Below, one piece after another: positions 41,460 to 51,966 of a stretch of 64,000 nt of DNA. The position numbers and the translations under genes are program-made. The stretch is from positions 1-64,000 of the forward strand of contig JAWLBY010000008.1 of assembly GCA_041687455.1 (NCBI GenBank), given 5' to 3'. Position 1 is the stretch's first letter; each line of letters starts with the position of its first letter. Below the pieces are notes generated by a model. The model saw nothing but the letters and a program-made list of their open reading frames with translations, was not told the origin of the DNA and made no database searches. This DNA comes from JAWLBY01 sp041687455. GTDB lineage: Bacteria > Pseudomonadota > Gammaproteobacteria > Xanthomonadales > Xanthomonadaceae.

Positions 41460-42842
41460 ATGGCCGTCAGCGTGTTCGACCTGTTCAAGATCGGTATCGG
41501 GCCGTCGTCGTCGCACACGGTCGGGCCGATGCGCGCGGCCGCGCGCTTCTGCTCGCGCTGGCTCGACGAATCGGGTCGGCTCGGCGAGGTGCAGCGCATT
41601 CGCGTCGAACTGTTCGGCTCGCTGGCACTGACCGGCCGTGGACACGGCACCGACAAGGCGGTGCTGCTCGGCCTCGAAGGCGAATGGCCGGACCAGGTCG
41701 ATCCGGACCGGATTCCGGACGCGCTGGCGCGGATCCGTGGCGAGCAGTCGATCCGGCTGCTCGGCCGCCATCCGATCGGCTTCGACGAGAAGCGCGACCT
41801 GCTGTTCAACAAGCGCCAGAAGCTGCCGTACCACAGCAACGGCATGCGCTTCAGCGCATTCGATGGCGACGATCGACTGCTCGCGACTCGCGACTACTAC
41901 TCGGTCGGCGGCGGATTCGTCGTCAATCAGGACGAAGCAGCCGAGGACCGCATCGTCGCCGACACGACCGCGGTCGCGCATCCGTTCTCGTCCGGCAACG
42001 AACTGCTCGAACGCAGCCGCGAATCGGGCAAGTCGATCGCGGCGCTGATGTTCGACAACGAACAGGCCTGGCACAGCGCCGAGCAGATCCGCGCCGGCCT
42101 GACGCAGATCTGGCAGGCGATGCAGGACTGCGTCACGCGCGGCGTGCGCAGCGAAGGCACGCTGCCGGGCGGCCTGCACGTCGCGCGGCGGGCGCCGTCG
42201 CTGGCGGCCGAACTCGGCCGGCGACCGGAAGCGGCGTTGAAGGATCCGCTGACCGTGCTCGACTGGGTCAACCTGTACGCGCTGGCGGTCAACGAGGAAA
42301 ACGCCGCCGGCGGCCGCGTCGTCACCGCGCCGACCAATGGCGCCGCCGGCATCGTCCCGGCCGTACTGCATTACTACGATCGCTTCTGCCCCGGCGCCAG
42401 CGAACAGGGCGTGTTCGACTTCCTGCTCACCGCCGGCGCGATCGGCATCCTGTACAAGGAAAATGCGTCGATTTCCGGCGCCGAAGTCGGCTGCCAGGGC
42501 GAGGTCGGCGTCGCCTGCTCGATGGCGGCGGCGGGCCTGACCGCTGCGCTCGGCGGCAGCGCCGCACAGATCGAGAATGCCGCCGAGATCGGCATGGAAC
42601 ACAACCTCGGCCTGACCTGCGATCCGATCGGCGGACTGGTGCAGATCCCGTGCATCGAACGCAACGCGATGGGCGCGGTCAAGGCGATCAATGCGTCACG
42701 AATGGCGCTGCGCGGCAGCGGCGAACATTTCGTCAGCCTCGACAAGGTCATCAGGACGATGCGCGACACCGGCCGCGACATGCGCGACAAGTACAAGGAA
42801 ACCTCGCGCGGCGGCCTGGCGGTCAACGTGATCGAGTGCTGA
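41460..42842 (+). CDS. sdaA: L-serine ammonia-lyase, one-chain iron-sulfur type
   Basis: A 460-residue enzyme converting L-serine to pyruvate and ammonia. It has the N-terminal beta domain (SVFDLFKIGIGPSSSHTVGP) and the C-terminal alpha domain with the serine-binding and cluster cysteines (VGCQGEVGVACSMAAAG, LTCDPIGGLVQIPCIERNAM). Length equals the standard single-chain form. The 136 bases upstream, shared with the divergent glutaredoxin-like gene, should hold the promoter; TAGAAT near 41430 is a possible -10. A strong hairpin ends the gene. Confidence 0.94.
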   Translation: MAVSVFDLFKIGIGPSSSHTVGPMRAAARFCSRWLDESGRLGEVQRIRVELFGSLALTGRGHGTDKAVLLGLEGEWPDQVDPDRIPDALARIRGEQSIRLLGRHPIGFDEKRDLLFNKRQKLPYHSNGMRFSAFDGDDRLLATRDYYSVGGGFVVNQDEAAEDRIVADTTAVAHPFSSGNELLERSRESGKSIAALMFDNEQAWHSAEQIRAGLTQIWQAMQDCVTRGVRSEGTLPGGLHVARRAPSLAAELGRRPEAALKDPLTVLDWVNLYALAVNEENAAGGRVVTAPTNGAAGIVPAVLHYYDRFCPGASEQGVFDFLLTAGAIGILYKENASISGAEVGCQGEVGVACSMAAAGLTAALGGSAAQIENAAEIGMEHNLGLTCDPIGGLVQIPCIERNAMGAVKAINASRMALRGSGEHFVSLDKVIRTMRDTGRDMRDKYKETSRGGLAVNVIEC

Positions 42843-42959
42843 GCCGCCGACGCGATCGCGCTCACTGCCGAGAGCGGGCAACTGCGACCGCGCGCCGTCG
42901 AATTCGTGCGTGCCGATGCGGCTGTGTGTCGGCCGCAGCAGCAGCCAGCGCGGCAAGGA

Positions 42960-42984
42960 CCGGGCGACCGCGGCGGTCGCCCGG
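42960..42984. terminator. Bidirectional terminator-like hairpin
   Basis: An 11-bp perfect stem (CCGGGCGACCG and its complement) with loop CGG between the convergent sdaA and YbaY-like genes. GC-rich without a T-run. Confidence 0.65.
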
Positions 42985-42994
42985 GGTCGGCCGA

Positions 42995-43861
42995 TCAGGC
43001 CTTGGCAGCGGCGATCTTGTGGGCCGCTTCGGCCATCTCGCGCAGCTTCCTGACATCGGCTTCGTCGGCGCCGCCGTTGTTCTCGCCGACGCGGTTCAGC
43101 AGCAGCGTGCCTTCGTCGTTCCAGCCCACCAGCGTCAGCTTGCCGCCCTGCTCGCGGGCGATCACCCACGGCTTGCCATCACGGAACGCGTAGCGGAACG
43201 ATCCGGTGCCGGCGTCACCGAAATCGATCACTTCGCGGACGAAGCGCACGCCGCTGGCATCGGCGAACGCGTCCCAGCCGACCGTGACATTGTTCTCGAT
43301 GCGCTGGCCGGTCAGCCGACGCATGCCGCCGATCGAGCCTTCGAGACGTTCGAACTCGCCTTTCAGCACATCGGCCGGCGCCATGTCCGGCGCCGCGACC
43401 GGGCCGCCACGGCTCAGTTCGAGCGGAATCTTCGCGGTGGCCGGCGCACCGCCCTGGGTCAGCACCGGCATCGGTGCCGGCGTCGAGTACATGACGAATT
43501 CGTCGGCGGTCAGCGTCGCCTCGAGCACGTAACGGCCTTCCTCGTTGATCTTTGCGCTGTCGAACGGCAGTGCGTAGTCGGCCGGCAGGCTGGTCGGTGC
43601 AGGTTCGCGACGCTCGGCGACCACCGGCGGCACGATCGACGGATCGGTCATGTCGAGCAGCCGCAGGTGCAACTGCAGGCCCTTCGGCAGGTCGTTGAGA
43701 CCGGCGATGTTGAGCTTGCCGCGCAGCGCGGTCGCATCAGCCGGCACCGGCGGCGGACCGGCCGGAACCTGCGCCTTCGGCGGCGGCGGCGGCGGTGCGG
43801 CGTTGTTGCAGGCCGACAGTGAAACGGCGACAGCGAGGGCAAGGATCAACGGGGCGCGCAT
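42995..43861 (-). CDS. YbaY-like lipoprotein
   Basis: A 288-residue lipoprotein with a lipobox LSAC (C18), a proline-rich linker (NNAAPPPPPPKAQVP), a YbaY-type beta domain (LQLHLRLLDMTDPSIVPP, KINEEGRYVLEATLTADEFV) and a C-terminal domain of unknown fold (VGWDAFADASGVRFVREVID). YbaY-type domains occur in envelope chaperone-like lipoproteins. No catalytic residues seen. Confidence 0.78.
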   Translation of the reverse strand: MRAPLILALAVAVSLSACNNAAPPPPPPKAQVPAGPPPVPADATALRGKLNIAGLNDLPKGLQLHLRLLDMTDPSIVPPVVAERREPAPTSLPADYALPFDSAKINEEGRYVLEATLTADEFVMYSTPAPMPVLTQGGAPATAKIPLELSRGGPVAAPDMAPADVLKGEFERLEGSIGGMRRLTGQRIENNVTVGWDAFADASGVRFVREVIDFGDAGTGSFRYAFRDGKPWVIAREQGGKLTLVGWNDEGTLLLNRVGENNGGADEADVRKLREMAEAAHKIAAAKA

Positions 43862-44002
43862 CGGCAGCTCCTTAACGAAAAACGAAGAATCAACAGGAGG
43901 ACCGCAACGATCAACGCGGGCGGACCGAGCCCTGCAGTGTAGCAGCCCGGTTCCGGCCGAGCGACGTAACCGGACATCGGTCGATCGGCGTTGCGGCTCC
44001 GT

Positions 44003-47000
44003 TCAGCGCTCGATCCGGTAGTTCAACGCCGCGCGGCTTTCGTCCCCGGTTTCGAGCTGGAATTCGAATCGCTCGCGGATCAGGTAGCTCAGGCTCAGCA
44101 CCTGACCGCGGCCGAACAGCGAGATGCCGTAGCTGATCTGCAGCCGAGGCGACAGGTATTTGCCGACCGTGAATGCGGTGCCGCCGAGCGCATCGGAACT
44201 GGCCAGCTCGAACGTGTCGAAACCGAGCCGCGCACCCAGGCGCGCCGCGAGCAGGTTGCCGCCGACCGCGAGTGCGGCGTCGGTGAGCTGTTCGCTGTCG
44301 GTATCGCCGGCGCTGCTGAGCGGGCGACCGAACATCAGCAGCGACAGCGCTTCGCCCTGGTCGAGCATGGTGTCGCCTTCGGACCAGACGCTCAGCGACG
44401 GATCGCGCGCGCGTCCGCGGATGTCGAGTCCGACCCGTTGCCCGCGCACGTCGCGCTTGACCCGCAGGTCGAGCGCCGGATCGTCAATCGGCGTGCCGGC
44501 GTAGACCAGTTGACCGCGCTCGATCACGAGGTCCTGGCCGTAGGCGGTGTAGTCACCGCGCACCGCCAGCGTGCCGCGCGCAGTGGTCGGGCGACCCGGC
44601 CGCTCGCGTACGCGCAGCGTGCCGGACAGACCGCCGTCGAAGCCGAAGCCGGCGACGTCGACGGCGTCGCCGAGCACGACGCGGACGTCGGCATCGATCG
44701 GCAGCGGCCGGTCCTGCTCGCGCTCCGGATCCGGATCGAGCACGACGACGTCGTCCGACACCGGCTCTGTGCGTTCGAGCCGCTCCAGCGCAAGCCGTGC
44801 GGTCGGCACGCCGAGCGACCCGCGCAGGCGCAACAGCTCGCCGTCGTACTGCGCCTGCAGATCCGGCGAGGCGACCGCACGCACCAGCGGCGTGTCGACC
44901 AGCAGCACGTCCTGCCCGCTGATCGCGATATCGAGGCGCGGCTTGTCTTCCATCTGCAGCGTACCGGCGAACTGCAGCGGCTGGCCGTCGCTGCTGGCGC
45001 GGCCGTCGATCCGCAACGAGCGCAGGTCGCCACGCAATGCCAGCGACGCATCGGCCAGCGCAATGCCGAGCGCAGGAATCTCGGCAGCGAACTCGCGCAA
45101 TTCGATGTCGCCCGAAACATCCGGCTCGGCGTAGGTTCCGCCGAGCCGCAGCTCGGCCTGCAGCCGACCGCGCGGCGACACGACGGTATCGGGCAGCAGG
45201 CTCAGCAGGCGCACTTCCGGCAAGGCCAGGTCGATCCGGCCCGCCAGCGACTGCTGCGGATCGAGCGGCGAGCCACCGGCCACGCTCGCCTGCAACCGGC
45301 CTTCGCCATCGATTGCGGCCGCCACGTCGAGCTGGAGCCGGCCCTCCTGCAGCCGGCCGTCGATCCGCAGGTCCTGCCATTCGATCAGCCGCTGCTCGGG
45401 TTCGGCCAGCCAGTGCACGGCGCCGGCTGGCGAGCGCAGGTCGATGATCGCCCGCTCCGGCACGCCATCAACCAGCACCGCATCGAGCTGGCCGCTGATG
45501 CGTCCTTCGAGCCGCAACCGGGTGTCGCCGGCCGGCAGCCACGGGTCCAGCAGGCTGAGCGGCAGTTGCTCGAGTTCGAGTTCGACCTGTTGCCGCCCGT
45601 CCTGCTGGCGGATCGCGAAACAGGCACTTCCCTGCGGCGTGCTGAGACAGTTCCGTCCGAGCTCGAGCCCGCCCGGGCCGATCCGGATCTGCGCCGGCTG
45701 CTGCAGCGTCAGCCGTGGCACGTCCGGCGCGGTCAGTTCGAGATCGCGCAGCTCGCCGACCCAGTCGTCGCCGTCACGCCGGCCATGCCAGCGACCGGAC
45801 AGCGCGACCCGCGGCCCGGCCAGCTCGATCGCTGCCACCAGTCCGTCGAAACCGCCTTCGATGTCGAGTTCGAGGCGGTCGAGCGGCTCGTCGCGCAACT
45901 GCAGGTCGCGCGCCGAAAGCTGCAGCCGACCGCCGTCGCGCAATGACAGCGGCGCGTCCAGTTCCAGTTCGAGTTGGCCGGCGTGATCGCCTTTCCAGTC
46001 GATGTCGCTGCCGCGCAGGCGGCCGGCGATCCGCGCATCGGCACCGCTGCCGCGCAGCCGCAAGCTGCCGCGCAGCCGACCCTGCGCGGACGGCAGCAGG
46101 TCGGCCAGATCGAGTGGTTCCAGCGTGATTTCGAGATCGCGGGCGGCGCCCGGCTCGCCCTGCACGCGCAACCGGCTGTCGCCGAAGCGGGCCTGCAGGT
46201 CGGCGCTGCCGCGGCCATCCGGCTGCAGGCTGAGCCGGCCTTCGGCCTGCAGCGGACGGTCACGCAGCCGACCGCGCATCGATTCGACCAGCAGCTCCAG
46301 CGCGACCCCCTCGTCGCCGATCCGCCCCTCGCTGACGATCCGTCCGGCCAGCCGACCGGACAAGGCGTCGGCGATCACGCCGGGATCGAAGTCCTGCAGT
46401 TCGGCATCGATGTTCCAGGCCGGTTCCGGCTGCCAGTGCACGGTGCCGCGGCCGACCAGCCGTCCGTGCGCCTGCACCAGCTCGATCTGCTCGATCTGCA
46501 GCCGGTCGTCCAGCAATTGCGCCTGCAACTGCAGGTCCGCCTGCAGGTCGAGCCGGGCCAGTTGGCCATCGAACTGCAGCAGCAGCCGGTCGATCGGGCC
46601 GTCGAGTCGCAACCGGCCGCCGAGCCGGGCCGGCTCGCCCTCGCCGAGCGGCAACGGCAGCGCATCGAGCGCGGCGTCGAGTTCGAAGCGCGGCGTGTCG
46701 GCGAGCAGGATCCGTCCGCGCAGGTCGAGCGTGCCGCCGTCGGCAAGCGCCAGCCGCAGCGGATCGAATCGCAGTTCGCCGTCGTCGGCGAACCGCAGCG
46801 TCGACGGCTCGATCAGCAGTTGCCGTCCATCACGCGCGATCGTGCCCTGCAGCACCGCCGTGCGGTGGTCGCCGTGCGCCTGCAGGTGCAGGTCGAGCGG
46901 CAGGTTCGGTTCGGCGGCGGCATCCGGCGGCCACCAGCGGTCCGGATCGAACTGCTGCAGTGCGATGTCGAGCCGCCAGTCGAGCGCGTCCGACAGTTCG

Positions 47001-47728
47001 AGCCGCAGTTCGCCGCTGCCCGGCACATCGAGCAGCGCACGCAGGCGACCGTCGGTGGTGGTGGTGGTCAGCGTCAGCGGTTGCGCGGCACCACGCGGCA
47101 GGAAGCGCGCGCGCAACTCGGCACCGATCCGGCCGTCGAGCCGCAGCGTACCGTCGGCGAGCAATTCGCCTGGCTCGCCGTCGATGCGCAGCCGATCGAT
47201 CTGCAGCGGCCCGCCGCGCGACCACTGCGCGGCCGCATCGACTTCTGCCAGCGCCAGGATCGTTTCGCCGTCACGGACGATCCGCAGCTCGCGCAACGTC
47301 GCCTGCTGCAGCTCGATCGACAGCGGCAACTGCAGCTCCGGCCACGGCAGTCGCTGCGGCCACTGGAACGGTTCCGGGCGCTCGGCGTCCGCCACCGGCA
47401 ACTGCAGCTCGATGCCGGCCGCGTCGAGCCGCTCGATGACCAGCCGTCGACCGAGCAGCCCGCGGCGCTGCCAGGCGACGGTCAGCCGTTCGATCCGCAG
47501 CCGGCGGCCGTCGTCGAACCGATAGTCGATGTCGTGCAGCGTCAACGGGCCGGCCAGCGTGCCCTCGGCGGCGCCGGTCGACCACTGCTGCGGACCGAGC
47601 GTCGAACGCAACCGCTGCAGCGCGAAATCGCGTCCGCTGTCGGTGTGGAACAGCCACACCCAGCCGAGCAGCAGCACCAGCAGCAGGCCGCCGACGCTCC
47701 ATCCGGCGATCCGCCAGCCGCGGCTCAC
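44003..47728 (-). CDS. tamB: Translocation and assembly module protein TamB
   Basis: A 1241-residue protein with an N-terminal inner-membrane anchor (AGWSVGGLLLVLLLGWVWLF), a long beta-taco/AsmA-like repeat body and the DUF490 C terminus (LLMFGRPLSS, ending in NYRIER). TamB spans the periplasm, receives TamA in the outer membrane, and moves lipids or folds certain autotransporters. Length and termini agree with the family. It overlaps tamA by 4 bases, and translation of the two is coupled. Confidence 0.95.
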   Translation of the reverse strand: MSRGWRIAGWSVGGLLLVLLLGWVWLFHTDSGRDFALQRLRSTLGPQQWSTGAAEGTLAGPLTLHDIDYRFDDGRRLRIERLTVAWQRRGLLGRRLVIERLDAAGIELQLPVADAERPEPFQWPQRLPWPELQLPLSIELQQATLRELRIVRDGETILALAEVDAAAQWSRGGPLQIDRLRIDGEPGELLADGTLRLDGRIGAELRARFLPRGAAQPLTLTTTTTDGRLRALLDVPGSGELRLELSDALDWRLDIALQQFDPDRWWPPDAAAEPNLPLDLHLQAHGDHRTAVLQGTIARDGRQLLIEPSTLRFADDGELRFDPLRLALADGGTLDLRGRILLADTPRFELDAALDALPLPLGEGEPARLGGRLRLDGPIDRLLLQFDGQLARLDLQADLQLQAQLLDDRLQIEQIELVQAHGRLVGRGTVHWQPEPAWNIDAELQDFDPGVIADALSGRLAGRIVSEGRIGDEGVALELLVESMRGRLRDRPLQAEGRLSLQPDGRGSADLQARFGDSRLRVQGEPGAARDLEITLEPLDLADLLPSAQGRLRGSLRLRGSGADARIAGRLRGSDIDWKGDHAGQLELELDAPLSLRDGGRLQLSARDLQLRDEPLDRLELDIEGGFDGLVAAIELAGPRVALSGRWHGRRDGDDWVGELRDLELTAPDVPRLTLQQPAQIRIGPGGLELGRNCLSTPQGSACFAIRQQDGRQQVELELEQLPLSLLDPWLPAGDTRLRLEGRISGQLDAVLVDGVPERAIIDLRSPAGAVHWLAEPEQRLIEWQDLRIDGRLQEGRLQLDVAAAIDGEGRLQASVAGGSPLDPQQSLAGRIDLALPEVRLLSLLPDTVVSPRGRLQAELRLGGTYAEPDVSGDIELREFAAEIPALGIALADASLALRGDLRSLRIDGRASSDGQPLQFAGTLQMEDKPRLDIAISGQDVLLVDTPLVRAVASPDLQAQYDGELLRLRGSLGVPTARLALERLERTEPVSDDVVVLDPDPEREQDRPLPIDADVRVVLGDAVDVAGFGFDGGLSGTLRVRERPGRPTTARGTLAVRGDYTAYGQDLVIERGQLVYAGTPIDDPALDLRVKRDVRGQRVGLDIRGRARDPSLSVWSEGDTMLDQGEALSLLMFGRPLSSAGDTDSEQLTDAALAVGGNLLAARLGARLGFDTFELASSDALGGTAFTVGKYLSPRLQISYGISLFGRGQVLSLSYLIRERFEFQLETGDESRAALNYRIER

Positions 47729-49488
47729 AACTGCGGCCCGGCGGTCAGGTGCAGCCGGATCATGCGGTCCGGGCTGTCCAGCCCGTGCGCGACGTCAACC
47801 CGCACCGGACCGATCGGCGAGCGCCAGCGCAGGCCGACGCCGACCCCGACCGCCGGATCGAAGTCGGTGCCCGAGAATGCATTGCCGGCGTCGACGAACA
47901 CCGCGCCGCCCCAGCGCTCGTTGAACATCCGCTCGAACTCGATGCTGGCGACGGCCAGGTTGCGGCCGCCGATCACGTCGCCGCGCGTGTTGCGCGGCCC
48001 CAGCTCCTGGTAACCGTAGCCACGCACGCTGCGGTCACCGCCGGTGTAGAAGCGCAGCGACGGCGGCAACGCTTCCAGCCGGTCGCCGAAGGTGCGCCCG
48101 AGCTGTCCGACCAGCAGCAGTCGCTGCCGGTCGCCCAGTCCGAACACGGTGCGCAGCTCGCCCCAGGCCTGCACGAAATCGACGTCGGAACCGATCGCGG
48201 TCGAGCCGGCGCGCAGGTGGGCGGCGATGCTGTAGCCGCTGCGCGGATACAGCGGCTCGTCGAGCCGTTTGCGCTCGTAGTGCAGGGCCGGATAGACCAG
48301 CGTCGAATAGCGCCGCTCGTCGACTTCGCGATCGACATAGCGTTCGCGGTCGACGTGCCATTCGGCCATCCACTTGTCGCCACGCCATTCGGTGCTGCGG
48401 CTGACCAGCAGGCCGACCACGTCGCTGTCGACCGAGGTCGATTGCTTCTGCTCGCCGAGCACGCCGATCGCCCACCAGCCCGGCAGCCGTTCGAAGGCCG
48501 GGATCCGGTACTGCGCGGCCAGCATCGAACGGCGCTGGCCGAGAATCGCCTCGCTGGTCCACTTGTGCCCGCGGCGGTTGAGCCAGCGGCGGTCGAAGCC
48601 GAAGCGCAGGCCGAGCCCGCTGTCGGTGCCGTAGCTGACACCGGCACGGTAGATGCTGCGCCTGGCCGGTTGCAGCGACAGCTCGATCGGCACCAGCGGC
48701 GGCTCGCCGCTCGCTTCGCCCGGCAGCGGCTGCACGTCGATGACCGAGAAATAGTCGAGTTCGGCCAGTCGCGCATGCATCCGCAGCAGATCGGCCTGAT
48801 CGAACGGTGCGCCGGCGACGACATTCTCGCGTGCGCGGTTGCGCAGCAGCGCCTCGTCGACCTGGCTGCCGCTGATCCGCAGTTCGCCGAAGTGCGCGCG
48901 CGGGCCGCTGTCCCAGTCGAGCAGGATGTCGGCAGCATGCTCAGCCCGCGTGACCTCGACCCGCGCGCGGTTCAGCTCGGCATCGAAGTAGCCGCGCGCC
49001 AGCAGACCACGCTGGATCGCCCGCTTGCTGTCCTCGTACACCGCATGCCGGAACACCGCACCGAGCGCCGGCTCGAACTCGCCGCGCAGCTTGCCGATTA
49101 CCGGATCGTCGCCGGCGGCACCGCTTATCACGATCTGCTGCCGGCGCACCCGCACCGGATCGCCGGCATCGATCCGCACCGTGACGTCGACCGTTTCGCC
49201 GCGCCGTGTGACTTCGCTTTCGACCTCGGCGTCGTAGATGCCGAACGGCTCCAGCGCAGCGCGCGCCTCGATCGGCAGCCGCTTCAGCAGATACTCGAGC
49301 CGCGCCTCCGACAGTGGTCGATCGCGCGCCTCCTGCGCGATCGACAGCGACAGCCGGACGTTGTCGCGCAGCGCCTCGTCGACGCCGCCAATGCGGATCT
49401 CGCCGAGCTGCGCGGCAGCGGCCGGCGCAGCCAGCAGCCACAGCAGCAACGCGCCGCATCGGCGCGGAAAGGAAGCAGGCGCAAGCAT
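47725..49488 (-). CDS. tamA: Outer-membrane assembly protein TamA
   Basis: A 587-residue BamA-superfamily protein with a signal peptide (ALLLWLLAAPAAAA), three POTRA domains (about 25-265) and a C-terminal 16-strand barrel (GYGYQELGPRNTRGDV and the ending IGPVRVDVAHGLDSP). It helps insert outer-membrane proteins or transport lipids with TamB. The final segment ends RLHLTAGPQL, with a hydrophobic/aromatic pattern weaker than canonical. Upstream of tamB on the same strand. Confidence 0.94.
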   Translation of the reverse strand: MLAPASFPRRCGALLLWLLAAPAAAAQLGEIRIGGVDEALRDNVRLSLSIAQEARDRPLSEARLEYLLKRLPIEARAALEPFGIYDAEVESEVTRRGETVDVTVRIDAGDPVRVRRQQIVISGAAGDDPVIGKLRGEFEPALGAVFRHAVYEDSKRAIQRGLLARGYFDAELNRARVEVTRAEHAADILLDWDSGPRAHFGELRISGSQVDEALLRNRARENVVAGAPFDQADLLRMHARLAELDYFSVIDVQPLPGEASGEPPLVPIELSLQPARRSIYRAGVSYGTDSGLGLRFGFDRRWLNRRGHKWTSEAILGQRRSMLAAQYRIPAFERLPGWWAIGVLGEQKQSTSVDSDVVGLLVSRSTEWRGDKWMAEWHVDRERYVDREVDERRYSTLVYPALHYERKRLDEPLYPRSGYSIAAHLRAGSTAIGSDVDFVQAWGELRTVFGLGDRQRLLLVGQLGRTFGDRLEALPPSLRFYTGGDRSVRGYGYQELGPRNTRGDVIGGRNLAVASIEFERMFNERWGGAVFVDAGNAFSGTDFDPAVGVGVGLRWRSPIGPVRVDVAHGLDSPDRMIRLHLTAGPQL

Positions 49489-49759
49489 GCCTGCGAGCTT
49501 AACCGCCGGCCGGCGGCGGCTCGTGAACGGGCCGCAAAGACAGCGCCGGCGCGAGCGGGCCGTTCATCCAGGCGATCGTTTCCGGCTGTGCCGTCACCGC
49601 GTGTCGCGGCGGATCCGGGCACCGTCGCTGCGGTGCGGTCGGCGCGATTCGCGCGGCGGGCGTGCCGCTCGGCGGCTCGCGGCTACGACTCGCAAGCAGT
49701 CGGACAACAGCGCCGCCGCCGGCCTCGAACGGGAGTCGAGCGCCGGCGCTACCGTGCCG
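49489..49759. other. Intergenic region, no gene seen
   Basis: Between glyS and tamA, both on the minus strand. No reading frame of protein character was seen; it holds the tamA promoter region. Confidence 0.4.
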
Positions 49760-51937
49760 TCACGCGGCGCCGGACAACTGCGAGATGTCGGCCACCGCGA
49801 GGAACCGGTCCGCCACCTGCTTCAGCAGCGCCAGCCGGTTGCCTCGCACCGCAGCGTCCTCGGCCATCACCATGACCTGGTCGAAGAACGCATCGACCGG
49901 CGCGCGCAGCCAGGCCAGCCGGCGCAGCACCGCGACGTAGTCATTGGCGGCGATCGCGGCGTCGGTCTCGCGGATCGCGGCATGCACCGATTCGGCCAGC
50001 GCGCGTTCGGCCGGCTCGACCAGCAGCGCGTCGTCGACCGCGTCCGGCACGCTCTGTTCGGCCTTGCGCAGGATGTTGCGGATGCGCTTGTTGGCGGCGG
50101 CCAGCGCCTCGGCTTCCGGCAGCGCAGCAAACTCGACCAACGCCCGCAGCCGACGATCGAAGTCGAGCAGCGAAGCCGGTTGCACGACCGCGACCGCCTC
50201 GAACTGCTGCGGCGCGACGCCGCGTTCGGCGTAGTAGCCGCGCAGGCGGTCGAGCACGAAGTCGTAGATCTCGTTCGCCACGGCACCGTCGTTTGCCATG
50301 AGTCCGCCGCTGCCCTGCACAGCGGCGACTGCAACCCCAGCGGCCTCGGCGTCAGCCGTTGCCTTGCCGAGCTTTCGCGCCTCGGCACCCATCATTGCGA
50401 ACGTTGCCTGGCTGACTGCTTGCTCGAGTGCTGCGCGGAGATCGAGCTCGATCTCTCCTTCAATCAGCGTCCGCGCCAGCCCCAGCGCATTGCGCCGCAG
50501 CGCGAACGGATCCTTGTTGCCGGACGGCCGCAAACCCGCGGCGAAACCGCCGGCCAGCGTGTCGAGCCGCTCGGCCGCCGCCAGCACGCGACCGAGCTGC
50601 GACGGCGCGATCGCGTCACCGGCAAAGCGCGGCTGGTAGACCTCGTCGAGCGCATTGGCGATCACTTCCGGCTCGCCGGCAGCCGCGGCGTAGTAGCGCC
50701 CGGCGATGCCCTGCAGCTCGGGGAACTCGTTGACCATCCGCGACTGCAGGTCGGCCTTGCACAGCATCGCCGCGCGGCGCGCCTCATCGACCGGCACCTG
50801 GCAGGCCGGCGCGATCACCTCGGCCAGTCGCGCGATCCGCTGCACCTTGTCGGCGTAGCTGCCGAGCTTCTGCTGGTACGTAACGGTGGTCAGGCCTTCG
50901 TTCATCGAGGCCAGCCCCTGCTTGACGTCCTCGTCGAAGAAGAACCGGGCGTCGGCGAAGCGCGGCCGGATCACCCGCTCGTAGCCCTTGCGGACTTCGG
51001 CGCTGTCGCGGCTGGCGATGTTGGCGATGCCGATGAAGCGTTCGGTCAGCCGGCCCTGCGCGTCGAGCAGCGGGAAGAATTTCTGGTTGGTTTCCATCGT
51101 CGAGATCAGTGCTTCCTGCGGTACGCGCAGGAACTCCGGCTCGAAGCTGCAGACGATCGCGTGCGGCCACTCGGTCAGGCCGTTGACCTCCTCGAGGATG
51201 CCGTCGTCGATCCGCGGCGTCGCGCCGGTCTCGGCCGCGACCCGGGCGATCTCGTCGCGGATCCGCTGCCGGCGCTGGTCCGGATCGACCAGCACGTGCG
51301 CCTCGCGCAGCGCGTCGACGTAGCGGTCGGCGTGCGGGATCGACACTTCGCTGTCGTGATGGAAGCGATGGCCGCGGCTGGTCCGGTCGCTGCGGCAACC
51401 GAACACTCCGGCGTCGATCACGTCGGCACCGTGCAACGCGAGCAGCCAGTGCACCGGCCGCGCGAACGCGTGATCGTGATCGCCCCAGCGCATCGGCTTC
51501 GGGATCGGCATCGCGCGGATCGCCTCGGCGAGCAGGTCCGGCACCAGCGCGGCGGTGCGCGCACCGGCCGTCACCCGGCGCACGACGAAGCGCTCGCCCT
51601 TCGCATCGGTGGTCCGGTCGAGCTGTTCGACCGCGACGCCGTTCTTCTGCGCGAAGCCGCGCAGCGCCGGAGTCGGCGCACCGTCCGCATCGAGGCCGAT
51701 GTTGAGGTATGGGCCGAACACTTCCGAATGCTGCTCGGGCTGCTCGGCGGCGACCTCGGCGACATGCACGGCGAGCCGTCGCGGCGTGTACAGCAACGTC
51801 GCCGCACCGTGCGCGACACCGCGCCGATCGAGCCCGGCGACGATGCCGTCGGCGAACGCGCGGGCGAGTTCAGGCAGGGCCTTGACCGGCAGTTCTTCGG
51901 TGCCGAGTTCGATCAGGAGCGGAGCGGTGGCAGACAT
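49760..51937 (-). CDS. glyS: Glycine-tRNA ligase beta subunit
   Basis: A 725-residue subunit of the alpha2beta2 glycyl-tRNA synthetase, beginning LLIELGTEELPVKALPELAR, with the HD-like and tRNA-binding domains expected for the family (RGHRFHHDSEVSIPHADRYV, TMETNQKFFPLLDAQGRLTE) and the anticodon-binding C-terminal part. It recognises tRNA-Gly and works with GlyQ. It lies 210 bases from glyQ, in the same direction, with an inverted REP pair between the two. Confidence 0.97.
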   Translation of the reverse strand: MSATAPLLIELGTEELPVKALPELARAFADGIVAGLDRRGVAHGAATLLYTPRRLAVHVAEVAAEQPEQHSEVFGPYLNIGLDADGAPTPALRGFAQKNGVAVEQLDRTTDAKGERFVVRRVTAGARTAALVPDLLAEAIRAMPIPKPMRWGDHDHAFARPVHWLLALHGADVIDAGVFGCRSDRTSRGHRFHHDSEVSIPHADRYVDALREAHVLVDPDQRRQRIRDEIARVAAETGATPRIDDGILEEVNGLTEWPHAIVCSFEPEFLRVPQEALISTMETNQKFFPLLDAQGRLTERFIGIANIASRDSAEVRKGYERVIRPRFADARFFFDEDVKQGLASMNEGLTTVTYQQKLGSYADKVQRIARLAEVIAPACQVPVDEARRAAMLCKADLQSRMVNEFPELQGIAGRYYAAAAGEPEVIANALDEVYQPRFAGDAIAPSQLGRVLAAAERLDTLAGGFAAGLRPSGNKDPFALRRNALGLARTLIEGEIELDLRAALEQAVSQATFAMMGAEARKLGKATADAEAAGVAVAAVQGSGGLMANDGAVANEIYDFVLDRLRGYYAERGVAPQQFEAVAVVQPASLLDFDRRLRALVEFAALPEAEALAAANKRIRNILRKAEQSVPDAVDDALLVEPAERALAESVHAAIRETDAAIAANDYVAVLRRLAWLRAPVDAFFDQVMVMAEDAAVRGNRLALLKQVADRFLAVADISQLSGAA

Positions 51938-51966
51938 GGTCGGTTTGCTCTGGTCTGTTCTTGAAG

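Noticed and set aside
45974..48013. A 679-codon plus-strand frame over tamB
   Set aside because: Antisense to tamB, Gln/Arg-rich, no domain.
49238..51964. A 908-codon plus-strand frame over glyS
   Set aside because: Antisense to a complete glyS; it is a shadow frame.
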